64,000 nucleotides of DNA from assembly GCA_029266635.1 (NCBI GenBank), contig JAQSWM010000001.1, positions 186,001 to 250,000 of the forward strand, written 5' to 3'. Under the pieces are notes generated by a model that made no database searches, had not been told where the DNA came from, and saw only the letters and a list, made by a program, of their open reading frames with translations. Source of the stretch: Sphingobacteriaceae bacterium (GTDB lineage: Bacteria > Bacteroidota > Bacteroidia > Sphingobacteriales > Sphingobacteriaceae). Positions 34,547 through 43,555 of the stretch are shown piece by piece (position 1 is the stretch's first letter; every line of letters begins with the position of its first letter). The translations under genes were made by a program, and so were the position numbers.

Positions 34547-34573
34547 CAAAATTAATGAAAATAATACCATCAA
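34547..34573 (-). promoter_or_regulatory. lptD promoter overlapping the divergent amidase start
   Basis: On the minus strand TTG (34571-34573), a 16-base spacer, then TAATTTTG (34547-34554), an exact TAnnTTTG. The -33 element lies inside the first codons of the divergent amidase gene, whose ATG is at 34555. Confidence 0.5.
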
Positions 34574-35352
34574 GACGAGTAGCGGCGGGCTTTGCAGCCG
34601 TGTTTTTTTGCAGCCTGCTGGTATCGTTCACCAATAACTTACAAACAGATACTTATCGTATAAGGACCATCGTAATTGATGCGGGGCACGGTTCCGATAT
34701 CCGCGGTGCAAAGGGCAGCCACGCTCGCGAAGAAGTTGTCACCCTTCAGGTAGCTCTGAAACTTGGCAAGGCGATCCAGGATAATATGAAAGATGTAAAA
34801 GTAATCTACACCCGCACTTCAGACCTGAGCGTACCTCTTTACAAGCGCATAGACATCGCCAATAAGGCAAAAGCTGACTTGTTCATCTCCATTCATTGTA
34901 ATTCGATAGTAAATAACAGAAGCACAACCCGGGGCGTAGAGACGATGGTAGCAGGCACGGCAAGGCTCGGCGAACAAGACCTGGCTCTTCGCGAAAACGC
35001 CGACATTCTCCTGGAAAAAGACTACAAGAAAAACTACAAACAACCTATTATCGATCCGGAGGATATGATTGTGTTCAACATGATGAAGCAAAATCTTCGC
35101 TTGCAGAGCATACGATTGGCAACACTCATCCAGGACGAATATGTAAAAACCGGGAGGATAAACAGAGGAGTGAAAGAACAGCCTCTTGCAGTTTTGCAGC
35201 CTGCTGGCATGCCCGCTGTGCTTACAGAAATCGGTTTTATCAGTAACCCAGAGGAAGAAGATTATATCAGCTCTGAAGCCGGGCAGACAGAAATTGTGAA
35301 CTGCCTTTTTAACGCAATACAGGCCTACAAGAAACAATTAGAAATTCAATAA
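34555..35352 (+). CDS. N-acetylmuramoyl-L-alanine amidase (Amidase_3), copy 1
   Basis: 265 residues with an N-terminal signal (PSRRVAAGFAAVFFCSLLVSF). Zinc-amidase residues are present: His in 'VIDAGHGSDIRGAKG', Glu in 'HAREEVVTLQVA', His in 'DLFISIHCNSI' and catalytic Glu in 'PAVLTEIGFISNPEEE'. It cleaves the MurNAc-L-Ala bond in the periplasm. Compared with its neighbour it lacks the ~20-residue insertion ahead of 'TRGVETMVAGTARLGEQD'. It lies next to lptD, a second amidase and an MCE protein, an envelope-maintenance neighbourhood. Confidence 0.95.
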   Translation: MKIIPSRRVAAGFAAVFFCSLLVSFTNNLQTDTYRIRTIVIDAGHGSDIRGAKGSHAREEVVTLQVALKLGKAIQDNMKDVKVIYTRTSDLSVPLYKRIDIANKAKADLFISIHCNSIVNNRSTTRGVETMVAGTARLGEQDLALRENADILLEKDYKKNYKQPIIDPEDMIVFNMMKQNLRLQSIRLATLIQDEYVKTGRINRGVKEQPLAVLQPAGMPAVLTEIGFISNPEEEDYISSEAGQTEIVNCLFNAIQAYKKQLEIQ

Positions 35353-35536
35353 TGCCCCGGTTATAGACGGGTTGTGGAAAAAAACGGCTTTTTTTGCCTC
35401 GGCATATATATAATTTAGTGAATCATCGTTTTAGTAGCGTGCTGCATGAAGTGATGAGCGTGCCGTATATTTTAAAAAGATCTTTTGTCGGGCACTTTCC
35501 GGCTTAGAATATTGGGGACTTAAATTCTATACTACA

Positions 35537-36409
35537 TTGAAAAGACTTCTATCTGGCTTTACTGCTTTGATGCTATGCCTGCCTTTAGTGTCATTCAAAG
35601 ACGATCCAACCAAACCTGCTCCTGCTAAGTACAGAATAAAAACTATTGTTTTAGATGCAGGGCACGGCGGCAAAGATGGGGCAACCCACGGCTTAATTTC
35701 CAGGGAAAAAGATTTGACGTTAAAGACCGCCATCAGTTTAGGAAAAGCTATTGAAGCTAATATGCCCGACGTTAAAGTTGTGCTTACCCGGACAGAAGAC
35801 GTATTCATTCCGCTGTACGAGCGCATGAATATCGCTAACGACTTAAAAGCCGATTTATTTATTTCCATCCACGTAAATGATATGCCGGTAGAAAGCCACC
35901 GCGTAATATCATCTTACAAACGTGATAAGCATGGCAAAAAGATACCTGTTTATACTACAGTAACACGAAAAGCCACTTCGACCAGAGGTGTGGAAACCTT
36001 TGTTGCGGGATCTGCCAGGCTAAAAGAACAGGACGTGGTTCTGCGGGAAAATGCTTCCATCTTGTTAGAAAAGGATTACAAGGACAATTATGATGGGTAT
36101 GACCCCAATGATCCTGAGAGTGTGATCATCTTAAACCTGCTTAAAAACTCCTTCCGCGAACAAAGCATCCGGCTCGCTACTGCCATACAACAAGAATACA
36201 TCAAGACTGGGCGTGTCGATCGAGGCGTACAGGAACAAAGCCTGGCAGTGCTAAGACATGCAGGGATGCCTGCAGTGCTCACAGAAATAGGTTTTATCTG
36301 TAATCCTGAAGAAGAACGCTACATGAATTCGGAAGCAGGTCAAAACGAAATCGTAACTTCGTTGTTAAACGCAATTCAGGCCTACAAGAAGCAGGTTGAA
36401 TTCGAATAA
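35537..36409 (+). CDS. N-acetylmuramoyl-L-alanine amidase (Amidase_3), copy 2 (TTG start)
   Basis: 290 residues and clearly a paralogue of the preceding gene. It starts at TTG 35537 with signal peptide MKRLLSGFTALMLCLPLVSF. Zinc and catalytic residues are intact: 'LDAGHGGKDGAT', 'SREKDLTLKTA', 'DLFISIHVNDM', 'MPAVLTEIGFICNPEEE'. A basic insertion (about residues 115-150, 'SSYKRDKHGKKIPVYTT') precedes 'TRGVETFVAGSARLKEQD' and may change localisation or substrate access. The 184-bp gap upstream holds no gene; MlaD follows after 17 bases. Confidence 0.95.
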   Translation: MKRLLSGFTALMLCLPLVSFKDDPTKPAPAKYRIKTIVLDAGHGGKDGATHGLISREKDLTLKTAISLGKAIEANMPDVKVVLTRTEDVFIPLYERMNIANDLKADLFISIHVNDMPVESHRVISSYKRDKHGKKIPVYTTVTRKATSTRGVETFVAGSARLKEQDVVLRENASILLEKDYKDNYDGYDPNDPESVIILNLLKNSFREQSIRLATAIQQEYIKTGRVDRGVQEQSLAVLRHAGMPAVLTEIGFICNPEEERYMNSEAGQNEIVTSLLNAIQAYKKQVEFE

Positions 36410-36426
36410 CTCATAACGAAGGCATT

Positions 36427-37374
36427 TTGAAAAAAATCACTAACGAAACAAAGGTTGGCGTACTCGCCATTGTGGCAATTATTATCCTGATAATAGGATA
36501 CAGTTTTCTAAAAGGCAATGACGTTTTTTCGAGTGAAAACGAGTTTTATGCCAGGTACGATGAAGTTAGCGGGCTCGGCGTTTCCAAGCCAGTATTGGTA
36601 AATGGCTTTCAAATCGGCCGTGTGTCAGCGCTTACCCTGCAGCCCAACGGCCAAATACTTGCTCAGTTCAAAGTAGATCCAAAATACGAAATTCCAAAAA
36701 ACACCATAGCCCGTCTCGCCAGCACAGATCTTCTCGGCGGAAAGGCCATCATTTTTGAGCTGGGAACCAGCAGGCAATTTGCTGCCGATGGTGATACGCT
36801 AAATGCCAATATGCAAAAAAACCTGTTGGAGCAGGTGCAGCCATTGCAGAAAAAAGCAGAGCAGATGATCGGCAGGCTCGATAGCATATTAAGTTCCATG
36901 AACGCAACCTTAAGCCCCGCCTTCCAGAAGAACTTCAACAGTAGTTTTGAAAGCATCGCTCATACCATGAAAACGTTGGAGGGCACAACCAAAACAATGG
37001 ATGGGCTGGTAACCTCACAAAGTCCGCGAATTGCGAGTATGATGGCAAACCTGGAGTCTATCACCGCCAATTTTAAAAACAATAACGAAAAAATAACTTC
37101 TATCCTGACTAACATTAACCAGGTTACAGACGAAGCTGCTAAAGCAAATTTCTCGCAAACCATGTTGAACGCTAACAAAGCAGTTGCCGATTTACAAGCT
37201 ACCATCACAAAGGTGAATAGCGGGCAGGGTTCTTTGGGGTTATTGCTGAACGACAATAAGCTCTATGATAATCTGAATAGCTCTGCGGCAAACCTCAATA
37301 ATTTGATGATAGATCTGAAAGCTAATCCTAAGCGCTACGTGAGCTTCTCTGTTTTCGGAGGCAAAAAAGATTAA
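36427..37374 (+). CDS. MCE/MlaD-family lipid-transport protein (TTG start)
   Basis: 315 residues starting at TTG 36427. One N-terminal membrane anchor ('VGVLAIVAIIILIIGYSFLKG'), then an MCE domain ('YARYDEVSGLGVSKPVLVNGFQIGRVSALTL', 'IARLASTDLLGGKAIIFELG'), then a long helical tail with repeated Asn/Lys-rich segments. It is the periplasmic substrate-binding part of a Mla-type phospholipid transporter. The ATPase and permease are not in this window. Co-oriented with the second amidase (17-base gap), near lptD. Confidence 0.9.
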   Translation: MKKITNETKVGVLAIVAIIILIIGYSFLKGNDVFSSENEFYARYDEVSGLGVSKPVLVNGFQIGRVSALTLQPNGQILAQFKVDPKYEIPKNTIARLASTDLLGGKAIIFELGTSRQFAADGDTLNANMQKNLLEQVQPLQKKAEQMIGRLDSILSSMNATLSPAFQKNFNSSFESIAHTMKTLEGTTKTMDGLVTSQSPRIASMMANLESITANFKNNNEKITSILTNINQVTDEAAKANFSQTMLNANKAVADLQATITKVNSGQGSLGLLLNDNKLYDNLNSSAANLNNLMIDLKANPKRYVSFSVFGGKKD

Positions 37375-37377
37375 TTT

Positions 37378-38289
37378 TTAAAGACTGAAAGTTTGCCCTT
37401 CGATAGCTAATTGCGTGTTGGTAAATACGGTACGGCTCTCATCCAGCAATGGAATTAAATCGCGGTAGCGGGCAGAAAAGTGCCCTATTAATAATTGGCG
37501 AGCTCCGGCGGCTTTTGCTACTTCGGCTGCCTGAAGGGCTGTTGTGTGATAGGTCTCGGTTGCTCTCTCAAGCATATCATGCATGAAGGTAGCTTCGTGG
37601 TACAGCGTATCCACATCTTTAATGTTATCCAGATATTTCCAGCTACAAAGAGTATCTGAACAATAAGCATAGCAACGGGGCTTATCCGGCTCCATTGTAA
37701 GCTCCAGCGCCTTATGAACCATTCCCGCATTGTCTACATAATCAAGGCCTCTTTTTAAGCTCGGGATGAATTCCTTTGGGATATTCAGCGCCTCCACTTT
37801 CTCTTTTATCGCCTTGCGAAGTCTTTTCTTTTGGATGAATTTAAAACCTGTGCAGGAAATGCGATGGTTCAGAATAATCGACTCTATCTTAATGTCACTG
37901 TTCTCAAATATCTGTCCGCTTTGTTCCGGGTTTATAGCCTGGAAGATCAAGGGATAGCGGAGTTCGGTTTCGGAATGCCTGAACTGCACTTCAATAATTT
38001 CCTGCAGCGCCGCCGGACCGAAAACATACATCGGCTTGGTTCTGCCGTTCAGGTGCAATGAAGAGAGAAGGCCAACGAGCCCCAGGTAATGATCACCATG
38101 AAGGTGGCTGATGAAAATGTGGTTGATGCGCTGGGCCTTTAGCCCGTATCGCAAAAGCTGTAGCTGCGTGCCTTCGCCGCAATCTATCAGATAGAAATGC
38201 TCATTGATATTGAGCAGCTGAGAACTTGGATTTCTGTTAAAGATTGGAGTTGCCGAACTGCTGCCCAGAATTGTTACCTCGAACGTCAT
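37378..38289 (-). CDS. rnz: Ribonuclease Z
   Basis: 303 residues. Metallo-beta-lactamase fold with 'TILGSSSATPIFNRNPSSQLL', motif II 'FISHLHGDHYLGLVGLLSS', and the C-terminal 'DTLYHEATFMHDM', 'TTALQAAEVAKAAGARQLLIGHFSARY'. It trims the 3' end of tRNA precursors. The exosite ('IKEKVEALNIPKEFIPSLKRGLDYV') is shortened, as is usual in bacteria. It lies 3 bases from the convergent mlaD stop and downstream of the STAS gene, with which it probably forms an operon. Confidence 0.96.
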   Translation of the reverse strand: MTFEVTILGSSSATPIFNRNPSSQLLNINEHFYLIDCGEGTQLQLLRYGLKAQRINHIFISHLHGDHYLGLVGLLSSLHLNGRTKPMYVFGPAALQEIIEVQFRHSETELRYPLIFQAINPEQSGQIFENSDIKIESIILNHRISCTGFKFIQKKRLRKAIKEKVEALNIPKEFIPSLKRGLDYVDNAGMVHKALELTMEPDKPRCYAYCSDTLCSWKYLDNIKDVDTLYHEATFMHDMLERATETYHTTALQAAEVAKAAGARQLLIGHFSARYRDLIPLLDESRTVFTNTQLAIEGQTFSL

Positions 38290-38337
38290 GCAGTAGGTTT
38301 ATCGGCAAAGTACGATGTTTGTGTTTAGAAGAAACGC

Positions 38338-38715
38338 TTATTTAACTTCCTTTTTCAGCTCTTTCTCTATCTCTTCCATGAAGATAAGATCGATGCCTTC
38401 TTCCACGTTTTTCACAATGGTTAGTACATTGTCTAACTGAGAAATAGTAACAAGCCTTGATGTGTTGTCATTTAAGCCGGTGATGATGAAACTTCCACCA
38501 GAGTTTTTGCAAATCCGGTGGCCTACAAGCAGGCTGCTAAGGCCAGAAGAATCCGAATATTTTACAGCAGAGAGATCGATAATAACATTGCGCTGCCCCT
38601 CTGTATTGATCAGGATCAATTCAGATTTTAGTTGAGGCGAGATCAAGCTGTTGAGCTTAGGCTCGTTCAGCTTGATTAATATATATTTCTCATGCTTATC
38701 AACTGTAAATTTCAT
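38338..38715 (-). CDS. STAS-domain anti-sigma-factor-antagonist-like protein
   Basis: 125 residues, one STAS domain. The phosphorylatable-serine region reads 'IDLSAVKYSDSSGLSSLLVGHRICK', which keeps the D-S-S-G-L form of SpoIIAA-type antagonists. The C-terminal ~20 residues are an acidic/basic helix ('LIFMEEIEKELKKEVK'). No anti-sigma kinase is adjacent, so its partner is unknown. Positioned between purC and rnz on the same strand. Confidence 0.88.
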   Translation of the reverse strand: MKFTVDKHEKYILIKLNEPKLNSLISPQLKSELILINTEGQRNVIIDLSAVKYSDSSGLSSLLVGHRICKNSGGSFIITGLNDNTSRLVTISQLDNVLTIVKNVEEGIDLIFMEEIEKELKKEVK

Positions 38716-38765
38716 ATCCCTTTTCCCTTTTAGTGATTTATCACAATATTAAAGATTTTTTCGAT

Positions 38766-39710
38766 TTAATTCAAACGGTTCAAAAATTCACGTATGTTGC
38801 TTTCAATTCGCTTCAAGGGTTCTGTTGCATCGACTTTTCTAAAGGCTTCACCGGTGATATGTTCGTACAACTCAATATAGCGTTCTGAAATGGAATTCAC
38901 TACTTCGGGTGTCATCTCCGGCACAACCTGCCCATCTTTGCCTTGGAAACCATTTTCAATCAACCATTTCCTTACAAACTCTTTCGATAGCTGGCGCTGT
39001 GGCTCGTTTGAAGCCTGCAACTCCTCGTAGCCATCTTTATAAAAATATCGCGAAGAATCGGGAGTATGAATTTCATCAATCAGGATAACCTTTCCATCGG
39101 CTTTGCCAAATTCGTATTTGGTGTCCACAAGGATGAGCCCTCTTTCGGCGGCCATCTCTGTCCCGCGGGCAAAAAGCTGCCGGGTAAACTGCTCCAACTG
39201 CACGTAATCTTCCTCAGAGACAATATTGCGGCGAAGTATTTCTTCTCTTGATATATCCTCATCATGCCCAACGGACGCCTTTGTGGTAGGCGTGATAATC
39301 GGCTCAGGCAGCTTATCATTCTCCTTCAATCCCTCGGGCAGTTTCACTCCGCACACCTCACGCTTGCCTGCGTTGTACTCCCGCCACGCATGCCCTGCTA
39401 AATAGCCCCGGATCACCATTTCCACTTTAAATGGTTTACAAATGCGCCCAATGGTGACGCTTGGATCGGGAACGTCGATCACCCAATTAGCTACGATATC
39501 TTGCGTAGCATTTAAAAACTTCGCAGCAATCTGGTTAAGCACCTGCCCTTTAAACGGGATCGGCTCCGGCAGCACCACGTCGAACGCGGAAATCCTGTCG
39601 CTCACCACCATCACTAAAAACTTGTCTTGTATCGTATAAACATCCCGAACCTTGCCCTTGTAAAAATTGGTTTGACCGGGGAACTGGAAGTGTGTTTCTT
39701 TAATTGCCAT
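38766..39710 (-). CDS. purC: Phosphoribosylaminoimidazole-succinocarboxamide synthase
   Basis: 314 residues, the longer form of SAICAR synthase. Marks: '[47 protein letters not shown]', '[19 protein letters not shown]', '[15 protein letters not shown]', '[11 protein letters not shown]' and '[14 protein letters not shown]'. It condenses CAIR with aspartate in purine synthesis. Its ATG overlaps the phoH stop (TAATG), so translation is probably coupled to phoH. Confidence 0.97.
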   Translation of the reverse strand: MAIKETHFQFPGQTNFYKGKVRDVYTIQDKFLVMVVSDRISAFDVVLPEPIPFKGQVLNQIAAKFLNATQDIVANWVIDVPDPSVTIGRICKPFKVEMVIRGYLAGHAWREYNAGKREVCGVKLPEGLKENDKLPEPIITPTTKASVGHDEDISREEILRRNIVSEEDYVQLEQFTRQLFARGTEMAAERGLILVDTKYEFGKADGKVILIDEIHTPDSSRYFYKDGYEELQASNEPQRQLSKEFVRKWLIENGFQGKDGQVVPEMTPEVVNSISERYIELYEHITGEAFRKVDATEPLKRIESNIREFLNRLN

Positions 39711-40675
39711 TACTGGATGTCTCCGTATGCTCTGAGAATATTTTTTACTAGTTTATGTCGTACAACATCCTCTCCGGTAAGGTAGATGATGTCGATGCCT
39801 TTGATATCGCCGAGTATCCGCAGCGCAGTGTGCAGCCCCGATTGTTGCTTTTTTGGAAGGTCAATTTGGGTTACGTCGCCGGTTACGATGAACTTAGCGG
39901 TTGGGCCCATGCGGGTGAGGAACATTTTCAACTGCATATCGGTTGAGTTCTGAGCCTCGTCAAGAATTACGAAACAATTGTCGAGCGTACGCCCACGCAT
40001 AAATGCCAAGGGAGCAATCTCAATGGTGCGGTTTTCCAGATACACCTTCAGCTTTTCTGCCGGGATCATGTCATCCAGGGCGTCATACAACGGGCGCAGG
40101 TAAGGGTCGATTTTTTCCTTGAGATCGCCGGGCAAAAAGCCGAGGTTCTCCCCTGCTTCAACAGCTGGGCGAGTTAAGATAATACGCTTAATTTCTTTGT
40201 TTTTCAAGGCTCTTACAGCCAGAGCAACTGCCGTGTAGGTTTTCCCTGTTCCGGCAGGGCCAATGGCAAAGATGATGTCGTTCTTATTGATGCTCTCAAC
40301 CATCTTTCGCTGGTTGGCGGTACGAGCTTTCACTACTATCCCGTTAGGCCCAAAAACTATTGCCTCGCCCCCGGCTGCAGACGGCCTTTCCGCCACTTGC
40401 TCTCCAGGCGTGCTGGCCGAATGAGTAGCGCCAAGTATATGCTCCAGATCATTGCCTGAAATGGTTTGGAATTTCTCTACGTGATCAATTATTTCAACAA
40501 ACCGAAGGCTGAATGCCGCCAGTTCCGCTTCATCGCCCAGTACTTTGACATCGCTGCCCCTGGCTACAATTTTAAGCTTCGGAAAATGCTTTTTTATAAT
40601 TTCAAAATGTTCATTATTTGATCCCCACAGTACCAAAGGGTTGATGTTTTCAAGGCTCAGTTTTAATTCGTTCAA
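39710..40675 (-). CDS. phoH: PhoH-family ATPase (TTG start)
   Basis: 321 residues. Walker A '[22 protein letters not shown]', '[34 protein letters not shown]', '[24 protein letters not shown]' (Walker B) and '[20 protein letters not shown]' are the PhoH core. The family are cytoplasmic ATPases linked to RNA metabolism; an N-terminal KH-like segment is present. The first available start after an in-frame stop is TTG at 40673-40675. One-base overlap with purC. Confidence 0.95.
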   Translation of the reverse strand: MNELKLSLENINPLVLWGSNNEHFEIIKKHFPKLKIVARGSDVKVLGDEAELAAFSLRFVEIIDHVEKFQTISGNDLEHILGATHSASTPGEQVAERPSAAGGEAIVFGPNGIVVKARTANQRKMVESINKNDIIFAIGPAGTGKTYTAVALAVRALKNKEIKRIILTRPAVEAGENLGFLPGDLKEKIDPYLRPLYDALDDMIPAEKLKVYLENRTIEIAPLAFMRGRTLDNCFVILDEAQNSTDMQLKMFLTRMGPTAKFIVTGDVTQIDLPKKQQSGLHTALRILGDIKGIDIIYLTGEDVVRHKLVKNILRAYGDIQ

Positions 40676-40776
40676 GATGTGGTATTTTTAGTTCCTGGTA
40701 TTTTTGTGCGATTAAAATTCAATATTTGCACAGGCTAGGCCTATCGCAAGATTAACAATAAATATTCACATTTTTA

Positions 40777-41568
40777 ATGGCAATTATAACACTTACAACC
40801 GACTTGGGCTACAAGGATTTTTACCAGGCAGCCCTGAAAGGAAGTATTTTGAAATTGCTGCCGGATGTGAATTTAATCGATATTACTCACAGTATTTCTG
40901 CATTCAACATTCCTCAGGCTGCATTCGTTTTAAAAAATGCATACCCATATTTTCCGGCTGCTACTGTGCACCTTATCGGGATTGATTCTGTGTTCAATGA
41001 AAACACCCGATACCTGGCCCTGAAGTACAAAGGGCACTACTTTGTGGGCTCCGACAATGGCATATTTTCCCTGCTTCTGGAGGAGGATCCTGAAGAGGTT
41101 GTGGAGCTGAACATTATGCAAGATCTGAAATTCCTCCACTTCCCTCTCACTGACATTTTCGCCAAGGCATCCGCACATCTGGCTAAGGGTGGCAAGTTGT
41201 CTGAGATAGGGATTCCAGTCACCGAACTGGAAGAAAAAGTACATTTGCAGCCGGTTATTGAGCGGGATGTCATCCGCGGAAGCGTGATTTACGTGGACTC
41301 ATTTCAAAACGTAATCACTAACATCACCAAGGACCTTTTCAGCAACATTCAGCGCAATCGGGAGTTTACTTTGTATTTCAGGAAGAATGAATCTATATCG
41401 CAGCTCAGCTGGCACTACAATGAAGTGCCTGAAGGCGAGAAACTTTGTCTTTTCGGCATCAGCAACCATCTTGAGATTGCCATAAATAAAGGGAATGCAA
41501 GCGGGTTGCTGGGCTTGCACCTGGGCGATATTGTACGTGTAGAGTTTTATCCGCCTATAGCGGTATGA
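40777..41568 (+). CDS. SAM hydroxide adenosyltransferase (DUF62 family)
   Basis: 263 residues. 'MAIITLTTDLGYKDFYQAALKGSIL', 'LIDITHSISAFNIPQAAFVLKNAYPYFP', 'VHLIGIDSVF', 'YFVGSDNGIFSLLL' and 'VIYVDSFQNVITNI' are the signatures of the DUF62 family. Members split S-adenosylmethionine with water to adenosine and methionine; related enzymes are SAM fluorinases and chlorinases. The short FxxVITNI loop fits the hydrolase rather than a halogenase, which carries an extra loop. Plus-strand unit with the next gene (19-base gap). Confidence 0.9.
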   Translation: MAIITLTTDLGYKDFYQAALKGSILKLLPDVNLIDITHSISAFNIPQAAFVLKNAYPYFPAATVHLIGIDSVFNENTRYLALKYKGHYFVGSDNGIFSLLLEEDPEEVVELNIMQDLKFLHFPLTDIFAKASAHLAKGGKLSEIGIPVTELEEKVHLQPVIERDVIRGSVIYVDSFQNVITNITKDLFSNIQRNREFTLYFRKNESISQLSWHYNEVPEGEKLCLFGISNHLEIAINKGNASGLLGLHLGDIVRVEFYPPIAV

Positions 41569-41587
41569 TGTTTGGTAAATTTATCTG

Positions 41588-42079
41588 ATGAAAAATCTTC
41601 TGTTCATACTAATCATGGTTGTTTCGTTTTCTGCAAAAGCGCAGTTGAGCGTGCAGGAATACAAAGCGCAAAGCAAGAAAATAAGCGAGTTGGTTGATGA
41701 ACGAAACGCCAAATTTGAAGAATATCAAAGCAGCCTGGCAAAAAAGAGCGGCATTTTTGGCGGCAAGACCAAGAAAGATCTCGAACGCTCCATAGAATTG
41801 CTGACCCAAACCGTGGAAGCGGATAATCAGATACTTCAGGAAACGCAAGCCTTGCTGAACTATAAGCCGACAGAGCGCACCAGATCCGACACAAAGCTAA
41901 CTAACAAGAGTACTACGGCTCTCAGGGATTCAATCGCTGCGCTTCGGCAAAACAATTTACTGTTAGCAGAGCGGGCGATGGCGGTGAAAAAGGAGAAAAA
42001 TAACTACACCACCGTAATGCTTCTGCTTGGGCTGGCAGGTTTGGTACTCCTGTTATCATCTCTGCGCAAAACAAAATAA
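41588..42079 (+). CDS. Exported coiled-coil protein with C-terminal membrane anchor, unknown function
   Basis: 163 residues, not recognised as a named family. Signal peptide MKNLLFILIMVVSFSAKA-Q; a helical, charged central part with coiled-coil character (about residues 25-130: 'SKKISELVDERNAKFEEYQ' ... 'LRQNNLLLAERAMAVKKEK'); and a single hydrophobic segment at the end ('VMLLLGLAGLVLLLSSLRKTK'). I infer a periplasmic protein anchored in the inner membrane by its C-terminus. It is 19 bases after the SAM hydrolase gene and probably shares its promoter; no functional link is evident. Confidence 0.7.
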   Translation: MKNLLFILIMVVSFSAKAQLSVQEYKAQSKKISELVDERNAKFEEYQSSLAKKSGIFGGKTKKDLERSIELLTQTVEADNQILQETQALLNYKPTERTRSDTKLTNKSTTALRDSIAALRQNNLLLAERAMAVKKEKNNYTTVMLLLGLAGLVLLLSSLRKTK

Positions 42080-42169
42080 TACACTTTCAAGTTCCGTTCT
42101 GGGATACGCCCTCCTAAAACACTACTTTTATTTTTTGCTGATTTCGTGCGAATACGGTTATTATATTAA

Positions 42170-43555
42170 ATGAGATTGACTATTTGGGGTGCAGCACGGC
42201 AAGTAACCGGCAGCATGCACCTGTTAGAACTTGAGAACTACAAAATACTGATTGACTGCGGACTTGATTATGAACGCGATACTTACCAGGAAGAAAACGC
42301 AGAATTTCCGTTCAGGCCGGAAGAAATAGATATTGTAATACTTACCCATGCCCACATAGACCATTCGGGCAACTTGCCCACGCTTGTGCGGATGGGCTTT
42401 AATGGCCAGATACTCTGCACACCACCGACTGCCGACTTAGCCGAGCTGTTGCTCCTGGACTCGGTAAACGTTTTCCTGAGAAGAGAGAACAAGCGCCACG
42501 GCAAACGGCGCAGCAAAGGCGGCCCAAAACCTCTTTATCTTCAAAAGCATGTAATGGACACGGTGGAGCGGTTTGTGACAATCGGCTTCCATAAATCTTT
42601 TCGGTTAAATGGCGATGTAGAGCTTGAGTTTGTGCCCGTTGGCCACTTGCTTGGCGCTGCAGCGGTTGTGCTGACGGTAAAAGAACATGGTTCTGAGCGG
42701 AAGATTGCCTTTACAGGCGATATCGGACGGAAAGGGTATCCTGTGCTTACCGATCCCGAGCCTATCCCACAGGTTGATTTTCTTGTTTGCGAATCTACTT
42801 ACGGCGGCCGTTTTCACACCAGCGAGAACACCATCGAAGAAACACTTACTAAAATCATTCGCGAAACCTGCGTAAAAAATCCTGGAAGGCTCATTATCCC
42901 GGCTTTCAGCATTGGCCGCACGCAATCGCTGGTTTACAGCCTGAACAGAATTTTCAGCAAAGGGCTGCTTCCGCCAGTAAAGATTTTTGTCGACAGCCCA
43001 CTTGCCAGCCATGCCACAAACGTTTACCGGAAGCACCACGCTCTGCTCAACGAAGATTCTCAGGAATTTTATCGCCAACAAGGAGACGAATTCGAGTTCG
43101 ATAACCTGGAATATGTAAAAGGCATGAACGAGAGCAAGGAACTTTCCAACTATCTGGAGCCTTGTGTGATCGTATCGTCAGCAGGAATGCTGGAGGGCGG
43201 GCGTATACAAGACCACCTTTTCTACAATATTCAGAATTACTACTGCACCATTTTGTTCATCGGATATTGTGCGAAGGGAACGCTGGGGCACAGATTGTTG
43301 CGTGGCGATCCTGTTGTACACCTCCGCGACCGTGAACTATCAGTTTATGCAACAATCAAAAAAACCGACCAGCTAAGCGGGCATGGCGACCACAACGATT
43401 TGATGGGAACCGTAAGATCGCAGGACAAAGAGAAGCTACAAAGGGTTTTTCTGGTACATGGTGAAGATGAAACCCTAAATGCTTTTGCGTCTGCTTTGCA
43501 GAATGAAGGCTACAAAGTTTCCATTCCTAACAAAGGCGAAGTTTTCGAACTTTAA
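42170..43555 (+). CDS. Beta-CASP metallo-beta-lactamase ribonuclease-like protein
   Basis: 461 residues. MBL motifs: 'ILTHAHIDHSGNLPTLVRMG' (HxHxDH), 'PVGHLLGAAAVVL', 'FTGDIGRKGYPVLTDP'. The beta-CASP insertion follows ('LVCESTYGGR', 'IPAFSIGRTQSLVYSLN', 'IFVDSPLASHATNVYRKH', 'CVIVSSAGMLEGGRIQDHLF') and the C-terminal RNA-specificity motif 'QLSGHGDHNDL'. This is the CPSF73/YciP-like family of RNA-processing nucleases. Its stop overlaps the stop of the convergent DUF1015 gene by 4 bases. Confidence 0.93.
   Translation: MRLTIWGAARQVTGSMHLLELENYKILIDCGLDYERDTYQEENAEFPFRPEEIDIVILTHAHIDHSGNLPTLVRMGFNGQILCTPPTADLAELLLLDSVNVFLRRENKRHGKRRSKGGPKPLYLQKHVMDTVERFVTIGFHKSFRLNGDVELEFVPVGHLLGAAAVVLTVKEHGSERKIAFTGDIGRKGYPVLTDPEPIPQVDFLVCESTYGGRFHTSENTIEETLTKIIRETCVKNPGRLIIPAFSIGRTQSLVYSLNRIFSKGLLPPVKIFVDSPLASHATNVYRKHHALLNEDSQEFYRQQGDEFEFDNLEYVKGMNESKELSNYLEPCVIVSSAGMLEGGRIQDHLFYNIQNYYCTILFIGYCAKGTLGHRLLRGDPVVHLRDRELSVYATIKKTDQLSGHGDHNDLMGTVRSQDKEKLQRVFLVHGEDETLNAFASALQNEGYKVSIPNKGEVFEL

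Noticed and set aside
40777-41568. SAM-dependent halogenase
   Set aside because: The halogenase-specific loop is not visible and no secondary-metabolite genes are nearby; the hydrolase form is the simpler reading.
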